Of a stretch of 51,846 nt of DNA, positions 28,025 through 37,742 are shown piece by piece (position 1 is the first letter of the stretch; each line of letters opens with the position of its first letter). The translations under genes were made by a program, and so were the position numbers. Origin of the DNA: an uncultured Pelagibacteraceae bacterium. GTDB lineage: Bacteria; Pseudomonadota; Alphaproteobacteria; Pelagibacterales; Pelagibacteraceae. Below the pieces are notes generated by a model that made no database searches, was not told the DNA's origin, and saw only the letters and a program-made list of their open reading frames with translations. The stretch spans positions 1 to 51,846 of the forward strand of contig CACJYR010000007.1 of the NCBI GenBank assembly GCA_902597675.1, read 5' to 3'.

Positions 28025-28031
28025 TAAGAAT

Positions 28032-28051
28032 ATTCAAAAGTAATTTTGAAT
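28032..28051 (+). repeat. Perfect inverted repeat at the predicted 5' end of aapJ mRNA
   Basis: ATTCAAAA-GTAA-TTTTGAAT is a perfect 8-bp stem with a 4-nt loop. It begins right at the predicted transcription start, so it could form a 5' stabilising hairpin or be a regulator site. It is AT-rich, so the RNA stem would be of modest strength. Confidence 0.5.
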
Positions 28052-28068
28052 TATTTGTTAACAAATAA
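28051..28068. promoter_or_regulatory. 18-bp perfect palindrome in the aapJ leader
   Basis: TTATTTGTTAACAAATAA is identical to its reverse complement over all 18 bp. It lies between the predicted promoter and the ribosome-binding site AGGAAG (28078-28083). Having no loop, it looks more like a dimeric repressor operator than an RNA hairpin. No regulator for it is identifiable here. Confidence 0.5.
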
Positions 28069-28087
28069 ATAAACAATAGGAAGAAAT

Positions 28088-29128
28088 ATGTTTAAATACT
28101 TAAAACAATTAACTTCTTTAGTTGCTATGGTTGCTGTGTTGTTCACTTTTACAACAGAGTCTATGGCTGCTAAAAAATCTAAAACACTTAAAAACACTCA
28201 GAAAAAAGGGTTTGTAAGATGTGGAGTATCTCAAGGTCTTCCAGGATTTTCTAATGCTGATGCTGCAGGAAATTGGACTGGTGTTGACGTTGACGTATGT
28301 AGAGCGGTAGCTGCTGCAGTATTAGGTGATGCAAACAAAGTTAAGTTTACACCACTAAGTGCTAAAGAAAGATTTACTGCTTTAACTTCTGGAGAGATTG
28401 ATATCTTATCAAGAAACACAACTTGGACTCTTTCTAGAGATGCTGATATCGGACTTACTTTCGTTGGAGTAAACTTCTACGATGGTCAAGGCTTCATGGT
28501 AAGAAAAAGCTCAGGTATTACTTCAACTAGTCAATTCAAAGATGGTATCTCAGCTTGTACAAATATTGGTACAACAACTGAGTTAAACATGAGAGACTTC
28601 TTTAATTCAAAAGGAATTTCTTATGAGCCAGTTGCATTTGAAAAAGCTGACGAAGTTGTTGCTGCTTACGATGCAGGTAGATGTGATACATATACTACTG
28701 ATAAATCTGGTTTAGCTGCTCAAAGAACAAAAATGAAAAACCCTGATGAACACATTGTTCTACCAGAAACTATTTCTAAAGAACCTTTAGGACCAGTTGT
28801 TAGACAAGGTGATGCAGTTTGGGAAGATATCGTTAGATGGTCTTTGAACACTATGATTGAAGCTGAAGAGTATGGTATTACTTCAGCAAATGCAGACATG
28901 ATGAAAACTTCAGACAACCCAGCAATCAAAAGATTAGTTGGAGCTGAAGGTGAGTTAGGTGCTGCGTTTGGTCTAGACAACGACTGGAGCTTAAGAATTA
29001 TCAAGCAAGTTGGTAATTATGGTGAAAGTTATAAGAGAAATATAGCTGACACTGGAATTTTACCAGACAGAGGTCCAAACCAATTATGGACAAAAGGCGG
29101 AATACTTTACGTTCCACCTGCAAGATAA
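28088..29128 (+). CDS. aapJ: General L-amino acid ABC transporter, periplasmic binding protein
   Basis: A 346-residue exported binding protein (signal peptide about 1-28, ending SMAA) of the AapJ/YhdW family. Conserved segments include VRCGVSQGLPGFSNAD, GNWTGVDVDVCRAVAAAVLGD, LSRNTTWTLSRD, GACTNIGTTTE-like SACTNIGTTTE, and the ending GLMYVPPAR-like GILYVPPAR. Codon choice is richer in GCT and AAC than in its neighbours, suggesting high expression. A strong ribosome-binding site (AGGAAG) precedes the ATG, and a terminator follows, so this subunit is probably made in excess over the membrane parts. Confidence 0.96.
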   Translation: MFKYLKQLTSLVAMVAVLFTFTTESMAAKKSKTLKNTQKKGFVRCGVSQGLPGFSNADAAGNWTGVDVDVCRAVAAAVLGDANKVKFTPLSAKERFTALTSGEIDILSRNTTWTLSRDADIGLTFVGVNFYDGQGFMVRKSSGITSTSQFKDGISACTNIGTTTELNMRDFFNSKGISYEPVAFEKADEVVAAYDAGRCDTYTTDKSGLAAQRTKMKNPDEHIVLPETISKEPLGPVVRQGDAVWEDIVRWSLNTMIEAEEYGITSANADMMKTSDNPAIKRLVGAEGELGAAFGLDNDWSLRIIKQVGNYGESYKRNIADTGILPDRGPNQLWTKGGILYVPPAR

Positions 29129-29146
29129 TTGTAGTTTAAATTAATT

Positions 29147-29176
29147 AAAAAGGGCTAGATTTTTCTAGCCCTTTTT
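29147..29176 (+). terminator. Intrinsic terminator between aapJ and aapQ
   Basis: Stem AGGGCTAGA (29151-29159) / TCTAGCCCT (29164-29172) with loop TTTT, extended by AAAA/TTTT pairs and ending in a T run. It lies inside the operon, 18 nt after the aapJ stop and 26 nt before aapQ, so it probably lets only part of transcription continue into the permease genes. Confidence 0.9.
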
Positions 29177-29202
29177 TTATAAACTCATATATTATCGCCA
29201 AA

Positions 29203-30354
29203 GTGAATTTTAAACTTAAAGATATAGTCCCACAATTAATTACAGTTTTAGCTGTAGTCTTAGTTTTCGGTTTTTTTACTTATAACGCCCAAATCAATAT
29301 GGAAAATAGAGGTATTGATTTTGGTTATGGTTTTCTATCTCAAGAATCTTCTTTTGACGTTCAGTTTTCATTAATTGAATATGATGGATCACACTCGTAT
29401 TTTAGAGCGTATTTAGTTGGTCTTTTAAATACCATTCTTGTTTCAGTCATCGGAATAATTATTGCAACAATCTTAGGAGTAATAGTTGGTATAGCAAGAT
29501 TATCACCTAATTATCTAATTAATAAATTTGCTGCTTTCTATGTTGAGTTTTTTAGAAATATTCCATTATTACTTCAAATTTTCTTTTGGTATTTTGCTGC
29601 ATTACGTGCATTACCACTTCCACAAGATGCTGAAGCAATGTTTGGAGTTTTTTTTCTAACTATAAAAGGGTTATACGTCCCAGCATTTATTTGGCAAAAT
29701 TTTAATATTTTCTTTTATTCAATTATAGCTGCAATCATAGCAATTATTGTTATACGTGCGCATGCCAAAAAGGTTCAGGAAAATCAAGGTAAACAAATTC
29801 CAGTTTTTTTAATTTCTATAGGACTGATATTTATTCTTCCACTTTTAAGTTTTTTAATTGGTGGCGTAAGACTTTCTTTTGAAGTTCCTGTTTTAAAACA
29901 ATTGGCAACAACATCTTTTATTTATGAGGGAGGAGTTAGTTTACCCCCAGAATTAATAGCATTAACATTATCTTTATCTTTATATACAGCAACATTTATA
30001 GCAGAATGTGTCAGAGCTGGAATTCAAGGTGTCGGTAAAGGTCAAAAAGAGGCAGCAGCATCAATTGGGCTTACCCCTAATCAAGTACTTAAATTAGTGA
30101 TTATGCCTCAAGCTTTGAGAATAATAATTCCGCCAACAACAAATCAATATTTAAATTTAACTAAAAATTCATCTTTAGCAGCAGCAATAGCTTATCCAGA
30201 TTTAGTATTAGTCTTTGCTGGAACAGCATTAATGCAAACAGGTAAGGCAATTGAAATAGTATCAATCACCATGTTTACTTATCTAACTTTGAGTATTTCA
30301 ATCTCAATTTTAATGAACTGGTATAATAAGAAAATAGCTATTCAGGAGAAATAA
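29203..30354 (+). CDS. aapQ: Amino acid ABC transporter permease AapQ
   Basis: A 383-residue inner-membrane permease of the His/Glu/Gln/Arg/opine family. It starts at a GTG. About eight hydrophobic helices are visible; FRNIPLLLQIFFWYFAALRALP and the EAA loop KEAAASIGLTPNQVLKLVIMPQALR, the ATPase contact, are clear. The length exceeds simple GlnP-type permeases because AapQ has an insertion, as is usual for this subfamily. Its stop overlaps the aapM start by 1 nt. Confidence 0.95.
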   Translation: MNFKLKDIVPQLITVLAVVLVFGFFTYNAQINMENRGIDFGYGFLSQESSFDVQFSLIEYDGSHSYFRAYLVGLLNTILVSVIGIIIATILGVIVGIARLSPNYLINKFAAFYVEFFRNIPLLLQIFFWYFAALRALPLPQDAEAMFGVFFLTIKGLYVPAFIWQNFNIFFYSIIAAIIAIIVIRAHAKKVQENQGKQIPVFLISIGLIFILPLLSFLIGGVRLSFEVPVLKQLATTSFIYEGGVSLPPELIALTLSLSLYTATFIAECVRAGIQGVGKGQKEAAASIGLTPNQVLKLVIMPQALRIIIPPTTNQYLNLTKNSSLAAAIAYPDLVLVFAGTALMQTGKAIEIVSITMFTYLTLSISISILMNWYNKKIAIQEK

Positions 30355-31796
30355 TGTCGAGTATTAATTTTTTAAAACCTGATAGAACTAACCTTAATAC
30401 CTTTTTGTATCTTGGTTCTTTTTTATTTTTTATTAGTATTTTAGATGTTTTTCTAAACTCTTTTTTTAGATTAAATTTAACTGGTTTTTTACCTAATTTT
30501 TTAAGTTTCTTATTACCTCTAATACTTGGTTTTGTTGGTCTTTATTTCATTCGAATAGAGTACAGCGGAATAAAAAATTTAGATCTTTTAAACAAACATA
30601 TTAATACAAATAATTTTAACGCTGTTTTATCATTATTGATAATATTCATAATCATCAAATCTCTACCACCTATATTAAGCTGGTTTGTTATTGATGCCAG
30701 TTTTGCAGGAGATACAAAAGATGTTTGTACGGGTTCTGGCGCATGCTGGACGTATATTAAAGTTTGGATGAGAAGATTTATGTATGGAATGTATCCAAAT
30801 GCAGAACAATGGAGAATTAATTTATCATTTGTAGCTTTAGTATTACTTGGATCTGTTGGATACTTTGCGACAGATAAATTTAAGAAATATTTAACACTTT
30901 ATTATGTAGTTATTTATCCTTTAATAGCTTTTTTGTTTATCTTCTTTTTTATTTCTGGTGGCCCTGTATTTTTTGACTTTTCTTATGGAATTATTGCTGC
31001 AATTTTATCTATCATTATTGGTTTTTTTATTCCAAGTAAATTTAAGTTTTATTACTTTTTAATAGTTCCTTTAGCGCTTTATGTAATTTTGAAATATTTT
31101 CTTTTTTTTGAGGAATACATTGAGCTTGGAAAATTAGATGGTTTAAATTGGGTTGAAACGGGTGCTTGGGGAGGTCTGTCGCTAACATTTATTATTTCTT
31201 TTTTCTGTCTTATTTTCTGTTTTCCAATAGGAATGGCTTTTGCTCTTGGAAGAAGATCAGAATTTCCATTAATTAGATATATATCAGTTGGCTTTATTGA
31301 ATTCTGGAGAGGTGTTCCACTTATCACAGTTTTATTTATGTCTGCCGTAATGTTTCCAATGTTTTTACCAGAAGACTTTTTCATTGATAAATTAGTAAGA
31401 GCCATAATTGCAATTTCTTTATTTGAGGCTGCGTATGTTGCGGAAGTTATAAGAGGTGGCTTACAAGCTTTACCGAGAGGTCAATACGAAGCTGCAAAAT
31501 CATTAGGTATGGGCTATTGGAAAATGCATATTTTCGTAATTTTACCACAGGCTCTTAAATTAGTAATACCAGGAATAGCAAATACTTTCTTAGCACTAGT
31601 TAAAGATACTCCATTAATATTTGTTGTGGGATTATTAGAAATAGTTGGAATGTTAAATTTAGCTAAAACAAATCCGAAATGGTTAGGATTTGCCATGGAA
31701 GGGTATGTATTTGCTGCTATAATTTTCTGGATTATTTGTTATGCAATGAGTAAATATAGTTATAATCTGGAACAAAAATATAAAACCGATAGATAA
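30354..31796 (+). CDS. aapM: Amino acid ABC transporter permease AapM
   Basis: The second, longer permease (480 residues) of the same transporter. An N-terminal extension of about 240 residues with several membrane helices precedes the permease core, which shows GFIEFWRGVPLITVLFM and the EAA loop YEAAKSLGMGYWKMHIFVILPQALKLVIPG. AapQ and AapM form the heterodimeric channel. aapP follows after 6 nt. Confidence 0.95.
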   Translation: MSSINFLKPDRTNLNTFLYLGSFLFFISILDVFLNSFFRLNLTGFLPNFLSFLLPLILGFVGLYFIRIEYSGIKNLDLLNKHINTNNFNAVLSLLIIFIIIKSLPPILSWFVIDASFAGDTKDVCTGSGACWTYIKVWMRRFMYGMYPNAEQWRINLSFVALVLLGSVGYFATDKFKKYLTLYYVVIYPLIAFLFIFFFISGGPVFFDFSYGIIAAILSIIIGFFIPSKFKFYYFLIVPLALYVILKYFLFFEEYIELGKLDGLNWVETGAWGGLSLTFIISFFCLIFCFPIGMAFALGRRSEFPLIRYISVGFIEFWRGVPLITVLFMSAVMFPMFLPEDFFIDKLVRAIIAISLFEAAYVAEVIRGGLQALPRGQYEAAKSLGMGYWKMHIFVILPQALKLVIPGIANTFLALVKDTPLIFVVGLLEIVGMLNLAKTNPKWLGFAMEGYVFAAIIFWIICYAMSKYSYNLEQKYKTDR

Positions 31797-31802
31797 AAAT
31801 TT

Positions 31803-32537
31803 ATGTCAGATAGTATTATCCAAATAAGTAATATGAATAAGTGGTTTGGTGATTTCCAAGTTTTAAAAGGAATAAATTTAGAAGTTAAACCAAAAGAAAA
31901 AATTGTTGTTTGTGGTCCATCTGGATCAGGAAAGTCTACATTAATTCGATGTATTAATAGATTAGAAGAGCATCAAGAAGGTAATATTGTTGTGGATGGA
32001 ACTGAATTAACAGAGGATACAAAAAATATTGAACAAATTAGAGCTGAAGTTGGAATGGTATTTCAACAATTTAATTTGTTTCCTCACTTATCTATTTTGG
32101 ATAACTGCACATTAGCTCCTATTTGGGTTAAAAAAATGCCCAAAAAAGAGGCAGAAGAATTAGCATTAAAACATCTAGAAAGAGTGCAAATTCTTGATCA
32201 AGCACAAAAATATCCAGGACAATTATCTGGAGGACAACAACAAAGAGCTGCTATTGCAAGAGCTTTATGTATGGAGCCAAAAATAATGCTTTTTGACGAA
32301 CCTACATCTGCTTTAGATCCCGAAATGATTAAAGAAGTGTTAGATGTTATGGTTAATTTAGCAAAACAAGGAATGACTATGATCGTAGTTACACATGAAA
32401 TGGGTTTTGCAAAAGAAGTTGCAGATCAAATGATATTTATGGATGAAGGAATGATAGTAGAAAAAGCTGATACCAAAGAATTTTTTGCTAATCCCAAGAG
32501 TGATAGAACCAAACTTTTTCTCAGCCAGATACTATAG
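31803..32537 (+). CDS. aapP: Amino acid ABC transporter ATPase AapP
   Basis: A 244-residue ABC ATPase with Walker [11 protein letters not shown]-loop region [13 protein letters not shown], signature [15 protein letters not shown], Walker [14 protein letters not shown], and switch His in VVTHEM. It matches the GlnQ/AapP family and powers AapQM. It closes the aap operon. The next 162 nt lack a strong GC-rich terminator. Confidence 0.97.
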   Translation: MSDSIIQISNMNKWFGDFQVLKGINLEVKPKEKIVVCGPSGSGKSTLIRCINRLEEHQEGNIVVDGTELTEDTKNIEQIRAEVGMVFQQFNLFPHLSILDNCTLAPIWVKKMPKKEAEELALKHLERVQILDQAQKYPGQLSGGQQQRAAIARALCMEPKIMLFDEPTSALDPEMIKEVLDVMVNLAKQGMTMIVVTHEMGFAKEVADQMIFMDEGMIVEKADTKEFFANPKSDRTKLFLSQIL

Positions 32538-32699
32538 TTCAAGCCAATTTCAAGAAATATTTCTCAAATTATAGCTGAAGTAATGCTTGACATATTTCCC
32601 CTAATACGGGTTTTTAGGCAAAAAAAATAAAAATTTATTGTTGCAGTAGGTATTAAAAACTAGTTCAATTAGTTTTTTAAAAAATTAAGAGGGGTCTTA
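32538..32699 (+). promoter_or_regulatory. Leader and putative promoter region of the XRE regulator gene
   Basis: This gap holds a 12-bp palindrome AGAAATATTTCT (32553-32564), a TTGACA element (32587-32592) without a convincing -10 at 17 nt, an AT-rich inverted repeat AAAAACTA / TAGTTTTT (32655-32662 / 32670-32677), and a GAGGGG ribosome-binding sequence just before the ATG at 32700. The elements are seen; roles as operator or weak terminator are guesses. Confidence 0.35.
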
Positions 32700-33071
32700 A
32701 TGGAAGATAATTTTAATAAGCATTTAGGCAATAAGCTTAAGCTTAGAAGACTAGCGCTAGGTTTAACTCAAACTAAAGTAGCAAAAGCAATCAACGTCAC
32801 ATTTCAACAAATTCAAAAATATGAAAAAGGCACTAATGGAGTAAGTTCAATAAGGTTATTACAATTATCGAACTATCTTAAAGTACCAATTAATTATTTT
32901 TTTGAGGATTTTTCAGAATATCTTATAAATTTAGAGAAATCACAAGAAGGTCATATGAATGTAAATTATAACTTTTTAGTGAAATTATATTCTGAACTAA
33001 ATGCTGATCAAAAATTGAAACTTAATAAATCATTACAGGCAGGAAGTAACAATATTTCAAAGGTTGGATAA
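32700..33071 (+). CDS. XRE-family helix-turn-helix transcriptional regulator
   Basis: A 123-residue protein with an N-terminal HTH_3 domain (about 8-65): LGNKLKLRRLALGLTQTKVAKAINVTFQQIQKYEKGTNG, with the family's glutamine-rich recognition helix, followed by a helical tail (about 85-118). Alphaproteobacteria have many such short regulators, some in cell-cycle or stress control; I cannot assign a target. It stands alone between the aap operon and tRNA genes, with its own leader. Its stop is 4 nt from the end of the convergent tRNA-Asn. Confidence 0.88.
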   Translation: MEDNFNKHLGNKLKLRRLALGLTQTKVAKAINVTFQQIQKYEKGTNGVSSIRLLQLSNYLKVPINYFFEDFSEYLINLEKSQEGHMNVNYNFLVKLYSELNADQKLKLNKSLQAGSNNISKVG

Positions 33072-33075
33072 TTTT

Positions 33076-33151
33076 TGGCTCCTCGGGCAGGACTCGAACC
33101 TGCGACCAATTGATTAACAGTCAACTGCTCTACCAACTGAGCTACCGAGGA
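33076..33151 (-). tRNA. tRNA-Asn (anticodon GTT)
   Basis: On the minus strand: acceptor TCCTCGG/CCGAGGA, D-loop AGCTCAGTTGGTAGAGC, anticodon stem GTTGA/TCAAT with loop CTGTTAA (anticodon GTT), T arm GCAGG-TTCGAGT-CCTGC, discriminator G and encoded CCA. The 76-nt cloverleaf is complete. It follows tRNA-Cys on the same strand, 50 nt downstream, and may share its promoter. Confidence 0.97.
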
Positions 33152-33201
33152 ATATCAAAATCTCAACTTACTTTTTTTTTTCACTAAAACAAGATTTTTT
33201 T

Positions 33202-33275
33202 TGGAGGCAACGCCCGGAATCGAACCGGGATACAAGGATTTGCAATCCTCTGCGTAACCATTCCGCCACGTTGCC
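33202..33275 (-). tRNA. tRNA-Cys (anticodon GCA)
   Basis: On the minus strand: acceptor GGCAACG/CGTTGCC, anticodon loop TTGCAAA (anticodon GCA), T arm CCCGG-TTCGATT-CCGGG, discriminator T (U73, the Cys identity base) and encoded CCA, 74 nt. All stems are intact. It is upstream of tRNA-Asn and divergent from valS. Confidence 0.97.
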
Positions 33276-33349
33276 ATATGTTTTAGAAGATAGCTACACT
33301 GAGTTTTATATAAAATATTTGCAATTAGTCTATTAAATAACGTTCCAAT

Positions 33350-33378
33350 TTGATTATTGTTAATTTAGATTATTAAAT
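33350..33378 (+). promoter_or_regulatory. Probable valS promoter
   Basis: TTGATT (33350-33355), a 17-nt spacer and TTAAAT (33373-33378), 18 nt before the valS ATG at 33397. The same TTAAAT -10 appears in the aapJ promoter. The leader would be only about 10-12 nt, so no riboswitch or T-box can fit. Pattern match only. Confidence 0.45.
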
Positions 33379-33396
33379 TATAAACTAATAACACCC

Positions 33397-36024
33397 ATGA
33401 TAAGCGATAAATATATACATTCAAAAGTTGAAGATAAAATTTATGGTTATTGGGAGAAAAATAAATTATTTAAACCGCAAAAAAATTCAAAAAAATTTTC
33501 AATTGTAATTCCACCACCTAATGTAACTGGAAGTTTACATATGGGTCATGCCTTAAATAATTCAATTCAAGATTTGTTAGTTCGTTATTATCGTATGAAT
33601 AATTACGAAACATTATGGCAACCAGGAACTGATCATGCAGGTATAGCCACCCAAGCACTTGTTGAGAGAAAATTAGAAAAAGAGAATTTAAATAAAATTG
33701 ACCTTGGCAGAGAAAAATTTATAGAAAAAGTATGGGAATGGAAAAATGAATATGGGGACATCATTATCAATCAACTAAAAAAATTAGGATGTTCATGTGA
33801 TTGGTCAAGAAATGCATTCACCATGGATGAAAATTTATCAAAATCAGTAATTAAAGTTTTTGTAGAATTGCATAAAAAAAAATTGATTTATAAGGCTGAA
33901 AAACTTGTAAATTGGGACACTGTTTTAAAAACCGCGATTTCAGATTTGGAAGTAGATCAAAGAGAGATGAATTCTAAGATTTACTATATCAGGTACCCAA
34001 TAGACAATTCGTCAGAATTTATCACTATTGCCACAACGAGGCCTGAGACAATGCTAGGGGATACTGCGATTGCGGTAAATCCGAAGGATAAAAGATATAA
34101 AGATCATGTTGGCAAAACTGTCACAATACCAATCGTAGGTAGAAAAATAAAAATTATTAAAGATAATTATGCTGATCCGGAGCAGGGAACTGGAGCACTT
34201 AAGATCACACCAGCACATGATTTTAATGACTATGATGTTGGTCAAAGAAATAAATTAGAAATAATTAATGTTTTTACGGAAGAAGGAAAAATAAATGACA
34301 ATGCTCCAAAAGATTATATTGGCTTAGATAGGTTTGATGCTCGTAAAAAAATATTAAATGAATTAAAAGAAAAAGACTTTTTTGTAAAAGAAGAAAATAT
34401 CAAAAATAAAGTTCCATATGGCGATAGATCAAATTCAGTAATTGAACCTTTTTTAACAGAACAATGGTTTGTTGATGCAAAAAAATTAGCAATCAAAGCT
34501 AAAAAAATTGTTAAGACAAAAAAAACAAATTTCTTTCCAACCAACTGGTCTAAAACTTATTTTCAATGGATGAATAATATTGAGCCATGGTGTATTTCAA
34601 GACAATTATGGTGGGGACATCAAATACCAGCTTGGTATGGACCTGATCAAAAAATTTTTGTTGCGATCAATGAAAATGATGCAATTAAACAAGCAAAAAA
34701 ATATTATAAAAAAGATGTAAAACTTACAAGAGATCCTGATGTTTTAGATACATGGTTTTCTTCAGGATTATGGCCATTCGCAACTTTAGGTTGGCCTGAT
34801 AAAAAAGATTACGTAAAGAAATTTTATCCAACAACAGTTTTAGTAACAGGTTTTGATATTATTTTTTTCTGGGTGGCTAGAATGATTATGTTTGGTATGG
34901 AATTTTTGAACAAAGAACCATTTAAAGATATTTATGTACACGCGTTAGTAAGAGATGAAAAAGGACAAAAAATGTCTAAGTCAAAAGGAAATGTAATTGA
35001 TCCATTAGATCTAATTGAAAAATATAGTGCAGATGCATTACGTTTTACTTTACTTTCTATGGCGTCTCCAGGTACTGACGTTAAACTTTCAGAAGATAGA
35101 GTTAAAGGATATAGAAACTTTTTAAATAAATTATGGAATGCTAATAATTTTTTAATTACTAATAAATGTGATTTTAAAAAAACCAACAAAGTTCCAAAAA
35201 TCTCATTAAATATCAATAAATGGATCTATTCGGAGTTAATAGAGACTAAAAATAAAATTCAAAAAAATATTGAAGATTATCGATTTGATGAGGCAGCAAA
35301 AAATGCTTATCAATTTGCATGGCACTCATATTGCGACTGGTATATTGAGCTGTCTAAAACAATTCTATACTCCGAGGATAAAAAGGCAAAAACAGAGGTA
35401 AAAGAAGTTTCTGCTTATGTTTTTAAGCAAATATTGGTTATGCTTCATCCTTTCATACCATTTGTAACCGAGGAAATATGGTTAAAGAACAAATTTGATG
35501 AGTCTAATAAAAATTTCCTTATGTATAAAAATTGGCCTTCTGGAAAAATTAAAAAAGACCAATCTCTTAAAGAAGTTGAAAAAATTATCAAAATTATCTC
35601 TGAATTAAGATCATTTAAAAATGAATTAAATGTCAGTCCTGGTTCATTTGTTGATGTTGCAATTAACAAAATTGCTAAAAAGAATAAATCATTAGTTAAT
35701 AATAATGATGTTATTTTAAAAAAACTGGGTCGTATCAACAATTTTTTTGATAAAGAACAGGATAAACCCTCTGCAACACTTGTCATTTCTGGTGATATTT
35801 TTAAGATTTATTTTGATGAAAATGTTGATCTTAATTTGATTAAAGAAAACTTACAAAAACGTCAGAACAAATATCAAGACGAACTAGATAAGATTTCTCA
35901 ACGATTATCCAATAAAGGCTTTACAGATAGAGCACCAAAAAATATTGTTGAACAAGAAAAAACTAACTATAGTAGTCTTAAAGATAATATCAAAAAAATA
36001 TCTTTAACTATTGAGAGTTTATAA
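33397..36024 (+). CDS. valS: Valyl-tRNA synthetase
   Basis: Class I synthetase with editing domain. The 875-residue protein has the HIGH-type motif in [16 protein letters not shown], editing-domain segment [30 protein letters not shown], the KMSKS motif in [14 protein letters not shown], and a C-terminal coiled coil typical of ValRS (about 805-870). It shares a TAATG overlap with ilvD, so charging and valine synthesis genes are cotranscribed. Confidence 0.97.
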   Translation: MISDKYIHSKVEDKIYGYWEKNKLFKPQKNSKKFSIVIPPPNVTGSLHMGHALNNSIQDLLVRYYRMNNYETLWQPGTDHAGIATQALVERKLEKENLNKIDLGREKFIEKVWEWKNEYGDIIINQLKKLGCSCDWSRNAFTMDENLSKSVIKVFVELHKKKLIYKAEKLVNWDTVLKTAISDLEVDQREMNSKIYYIRYPIDNSSEFITIATTRPETMLGDTAIAVNPKDKRYKDHVGKTVTIPIVGRKIKIIKDNYADPEQGTGALKITPAHDFNDYDVGQRNKLEIINVFTEEGKINDNAPKDYIGLDRFDARKKILNELKEKDFFVKEENIKNKVPYGDRSNSVIEPFLTEQWFVDAKKLAIKAKKIVKTKKTNFFPTNWSKTYFQWMNNIEPWCISRQLWWGHQIPAWYGPDQKIFVAINENDAIKQAKKYYKKDVKLTRDPDVLDTWFSSGLWPFATLGWPDKKDYVKKFYPTTVLVTGFDIIFFWVARMIMFGMEFLNKEPFKDIYVHALVRDEKGQKMSKSKGNVIDPLDLIEKYSADALRFTLLSMASPGTDVKLSEDRVKGYRNFLNKLWNANNFLITNKCDFKKTNKVPKISLNINKWIYSELIETKNKIQKNIEDYRFDEAAKNAYQFAWHSYCDWYIELSKTILYSEDKKAKTEVKEVSAYVFKQILVMLHPFIPFVTEEIWLKNKFDESNKNFLMYKNWPSGKIKKDQSLKEVEKIIKIISELRSFKNELNVSPGSFVDVAINKIAKKNKSLVNNNDVILKKLGRINNFFDKEQDKPSATLVISGDIFKIYFDENVDLNLIKENLQKRQNKYQDELDKISQRLSNKGFTDRAPKNIVEQEKTNYSSLKDNIKKISLTIESL

Positions 36025-37742
36025 TGCGGAAATTTAATAAAAAAAAATTACCTAGTAGACATACATCCTTAGGTCCAGATAGAGCACCTCATAGATCTTT
36101 TTATTATGCAATGGGTGAAACTGAAAAAGATGTATCAAAACCATTTATAGGAGTTGTATCAACTTGGAATGAGGCTGCTCCTTGCAATATTGCCCTTATG
36201 CGACAAGCGCAATCAGTGAAAAAGGGGGTTAGAGCATCAGGAGGGACACCAAGAGAATTTTGCACAATTACTGTTACCGATGGTATTGCCATGGGTCATG
36301 AAGGAATGAAATCATCTTTAATTTCAAGAGAAGTTATAGCTGATAGTGCTGAATTAACAGTAAGAGGTCATTGTTATGATGCATTAGTAGGTATCGCAGG
36401 TTGTGATAAATCTTTACCAGGATTAATGATGTCCATGGTTAGATTAAATGTACCAAGTGTATTTATATATGGTGGCTCAATCCTTCCGGGAAAATATAAA
36501 GGTAAAGATGTAACTGTAGTTGATGTTTTTGAAGCGGTAGGAAAACATTCATCAGGTCAAATGTCTGCAAAAGAATTAAGAAAATTAGAATTAGTAGCGT
36601 GTCCTACTGCTGGAGCATGTGGAGGACAATTTACAGCAAACACAATGGCATGTGTTTCAGAAGCAATAGGTTTAGCGTTGCCTTATTCAGCAGGAACACC
36701 AGCTCCATATGAAGAAAGAGATAAATATGCAAAAGCAAGTGGTCGAATGGTTATGGAATTATTAGCAAAAAAAATTAAACCAAGAGATATTGTTACAAGA
36801 AAAGCATTAGAGAACGCTGCAACAATAGTTGCTGCAACAGGGGGTTCAACTAATGCAGCATTACACTTACCAGCAATTGCAAATGAAGCAGGAATTAAAT
36901 TTGATTTAATGGATGTTGCAAAAATATTTAAAAGAACACCTTATCTTGCTGATTTAAAACCAGGTGGAAAATATGTTGCAAAAGATATGTGGCTAGCAGG
37001 TGGTGTGCCGATGCTTTTAAAAACTCTTTATGATGGTGGCTATATTCATGGAGATTGCATGACGGTCACAGGTAAAACTATGAAAGAAAATTTAAAAGGT
37101 ATTAAATTTAATCCAAAACAAAAAGTTTTAAGAGCTTACAACAGACCTTTATCATCAGATGGTGGTGTTGTAGGATTAAAAGGAAATTTAGCTCCAGAAG
37201 GTGCAATTGTAAAAATTGCGGGTCTAAAAAAATTACAATTTACTGGAAGAGCAAGATGTTTTGATAATGAAGAAAGTGCAATGAAAGCTGTTCAAAGTAG
37301 AAAATATAAAGATGGTGATGTGATAATTATTAGATACGAAGGCCCAGTTGGTGGACCAGGTATGAGAGAAATGCTTTCAACAACAGGTGCAATTTATGGT
37401 CAAGGAAAAGGCGAGAAAGTTGCTTTAATCACTGATGGAAGATTTTCTGGCGCAACAAGAGGATTTTGTGTTGGTCACGTAGGTCCAGAGGCAGCTTTAG
37501 GTGGACCGATTGCTCTTTTACGAAACGGTGATTTAATTGATATTGATGCTAAAAAAGGAACAATTAATGTTCGTTTAACAAGAGCACAATTAGCTTCAAG
37601 AAGAAGAAAATGGAAAGCTAAAAAATCTGATTTTGGCTCGGGAACTCTTTGGAAATATGCACAAACAGTTGGGCCAGCAAGTTTAGGAGCCCCAACTCAT
37701 CCTGGTAAGAAAAAAGAAGTTAAGGAATATTCAAAAATTTAA
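36024..37742 (+). CDS. ilvD: Dihydroxy-acid dehydratase
   Basis: An Fe-S enzyme for valine, isoleucine and pantothenate precursors. The 572-residue protein has the cluster cysteines in [12 protein letters not shown] and [11 protein letters not shown], plus [41 protein letters not shown] and [11 protein letters not shown]. Length is normal. It overlaps valS and manC by 1 nt each, a compact valS-ilvD-manC unit. Confidence 0.97.
   Translation: MRKFNKKKLPSRHTSLGPDRAPHRSFYYAMGETEKDVSKPFIGVVSTWNEAAPCNIALMRQAQSVKKGVRASGGTPREFCTITVTDGIAMGHEGMKSSLISREVIADSAELTVRGHCYDALVGIAGCDKSLPGLMMSMVRLNVPSVFIYGGSILPGKYKGKDVTVVDVFEAVGKHSSGQMSAKELRKLELVACPTAGACGGQFTANTMACVSEAIGLALPYSAGTPAPYEERDKYAKASGRMVMELLAKKIKPRDIVTRKALENAATIVAATGGSTNAALHLPAIANEAGIKFDLMDVAKIFKRTPYLADLKPGGKYVAKDMWLAGGVPMLLKTLYDGGYIHGDCMTVTGKTMKENLKGIKFNPKQKVLRAYNRPLSSDGGVVGLKGNLAPEGAIVKIAGLKKLQFTGRARCFDNEESAMKAVQSRKYKDGDVIIIRYEGPVGGPGMREMLSTTGAIYGQGKGEKVALITDGRFSGATRGFCVGHVGPEAALGGPIALLRNGDLIDIDAKKGTINVRLTRAQLASRRRKWKAKKSDFGSGTLWKYAQTVGPASLGAPTHPGKKKEVKEYSKI

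Noticed and set aside
28056..28073. TTAACAA words in the aapJ leader as a Pho box
   Set aside because: They belong to the 18-bp palindrome; repeat spacing and half-site match are poor, and aap is not expected in the Pho regulon.
32655..32678. AAAAACTA/TAGTTTTT inverted repeat as an intrinsic terminator of the aap operon
   Set aside because: The stem is A/T only except for one C-G pair and lies far from aapP, just before the XRE ribosome-binding site; listed only as part of the leader.
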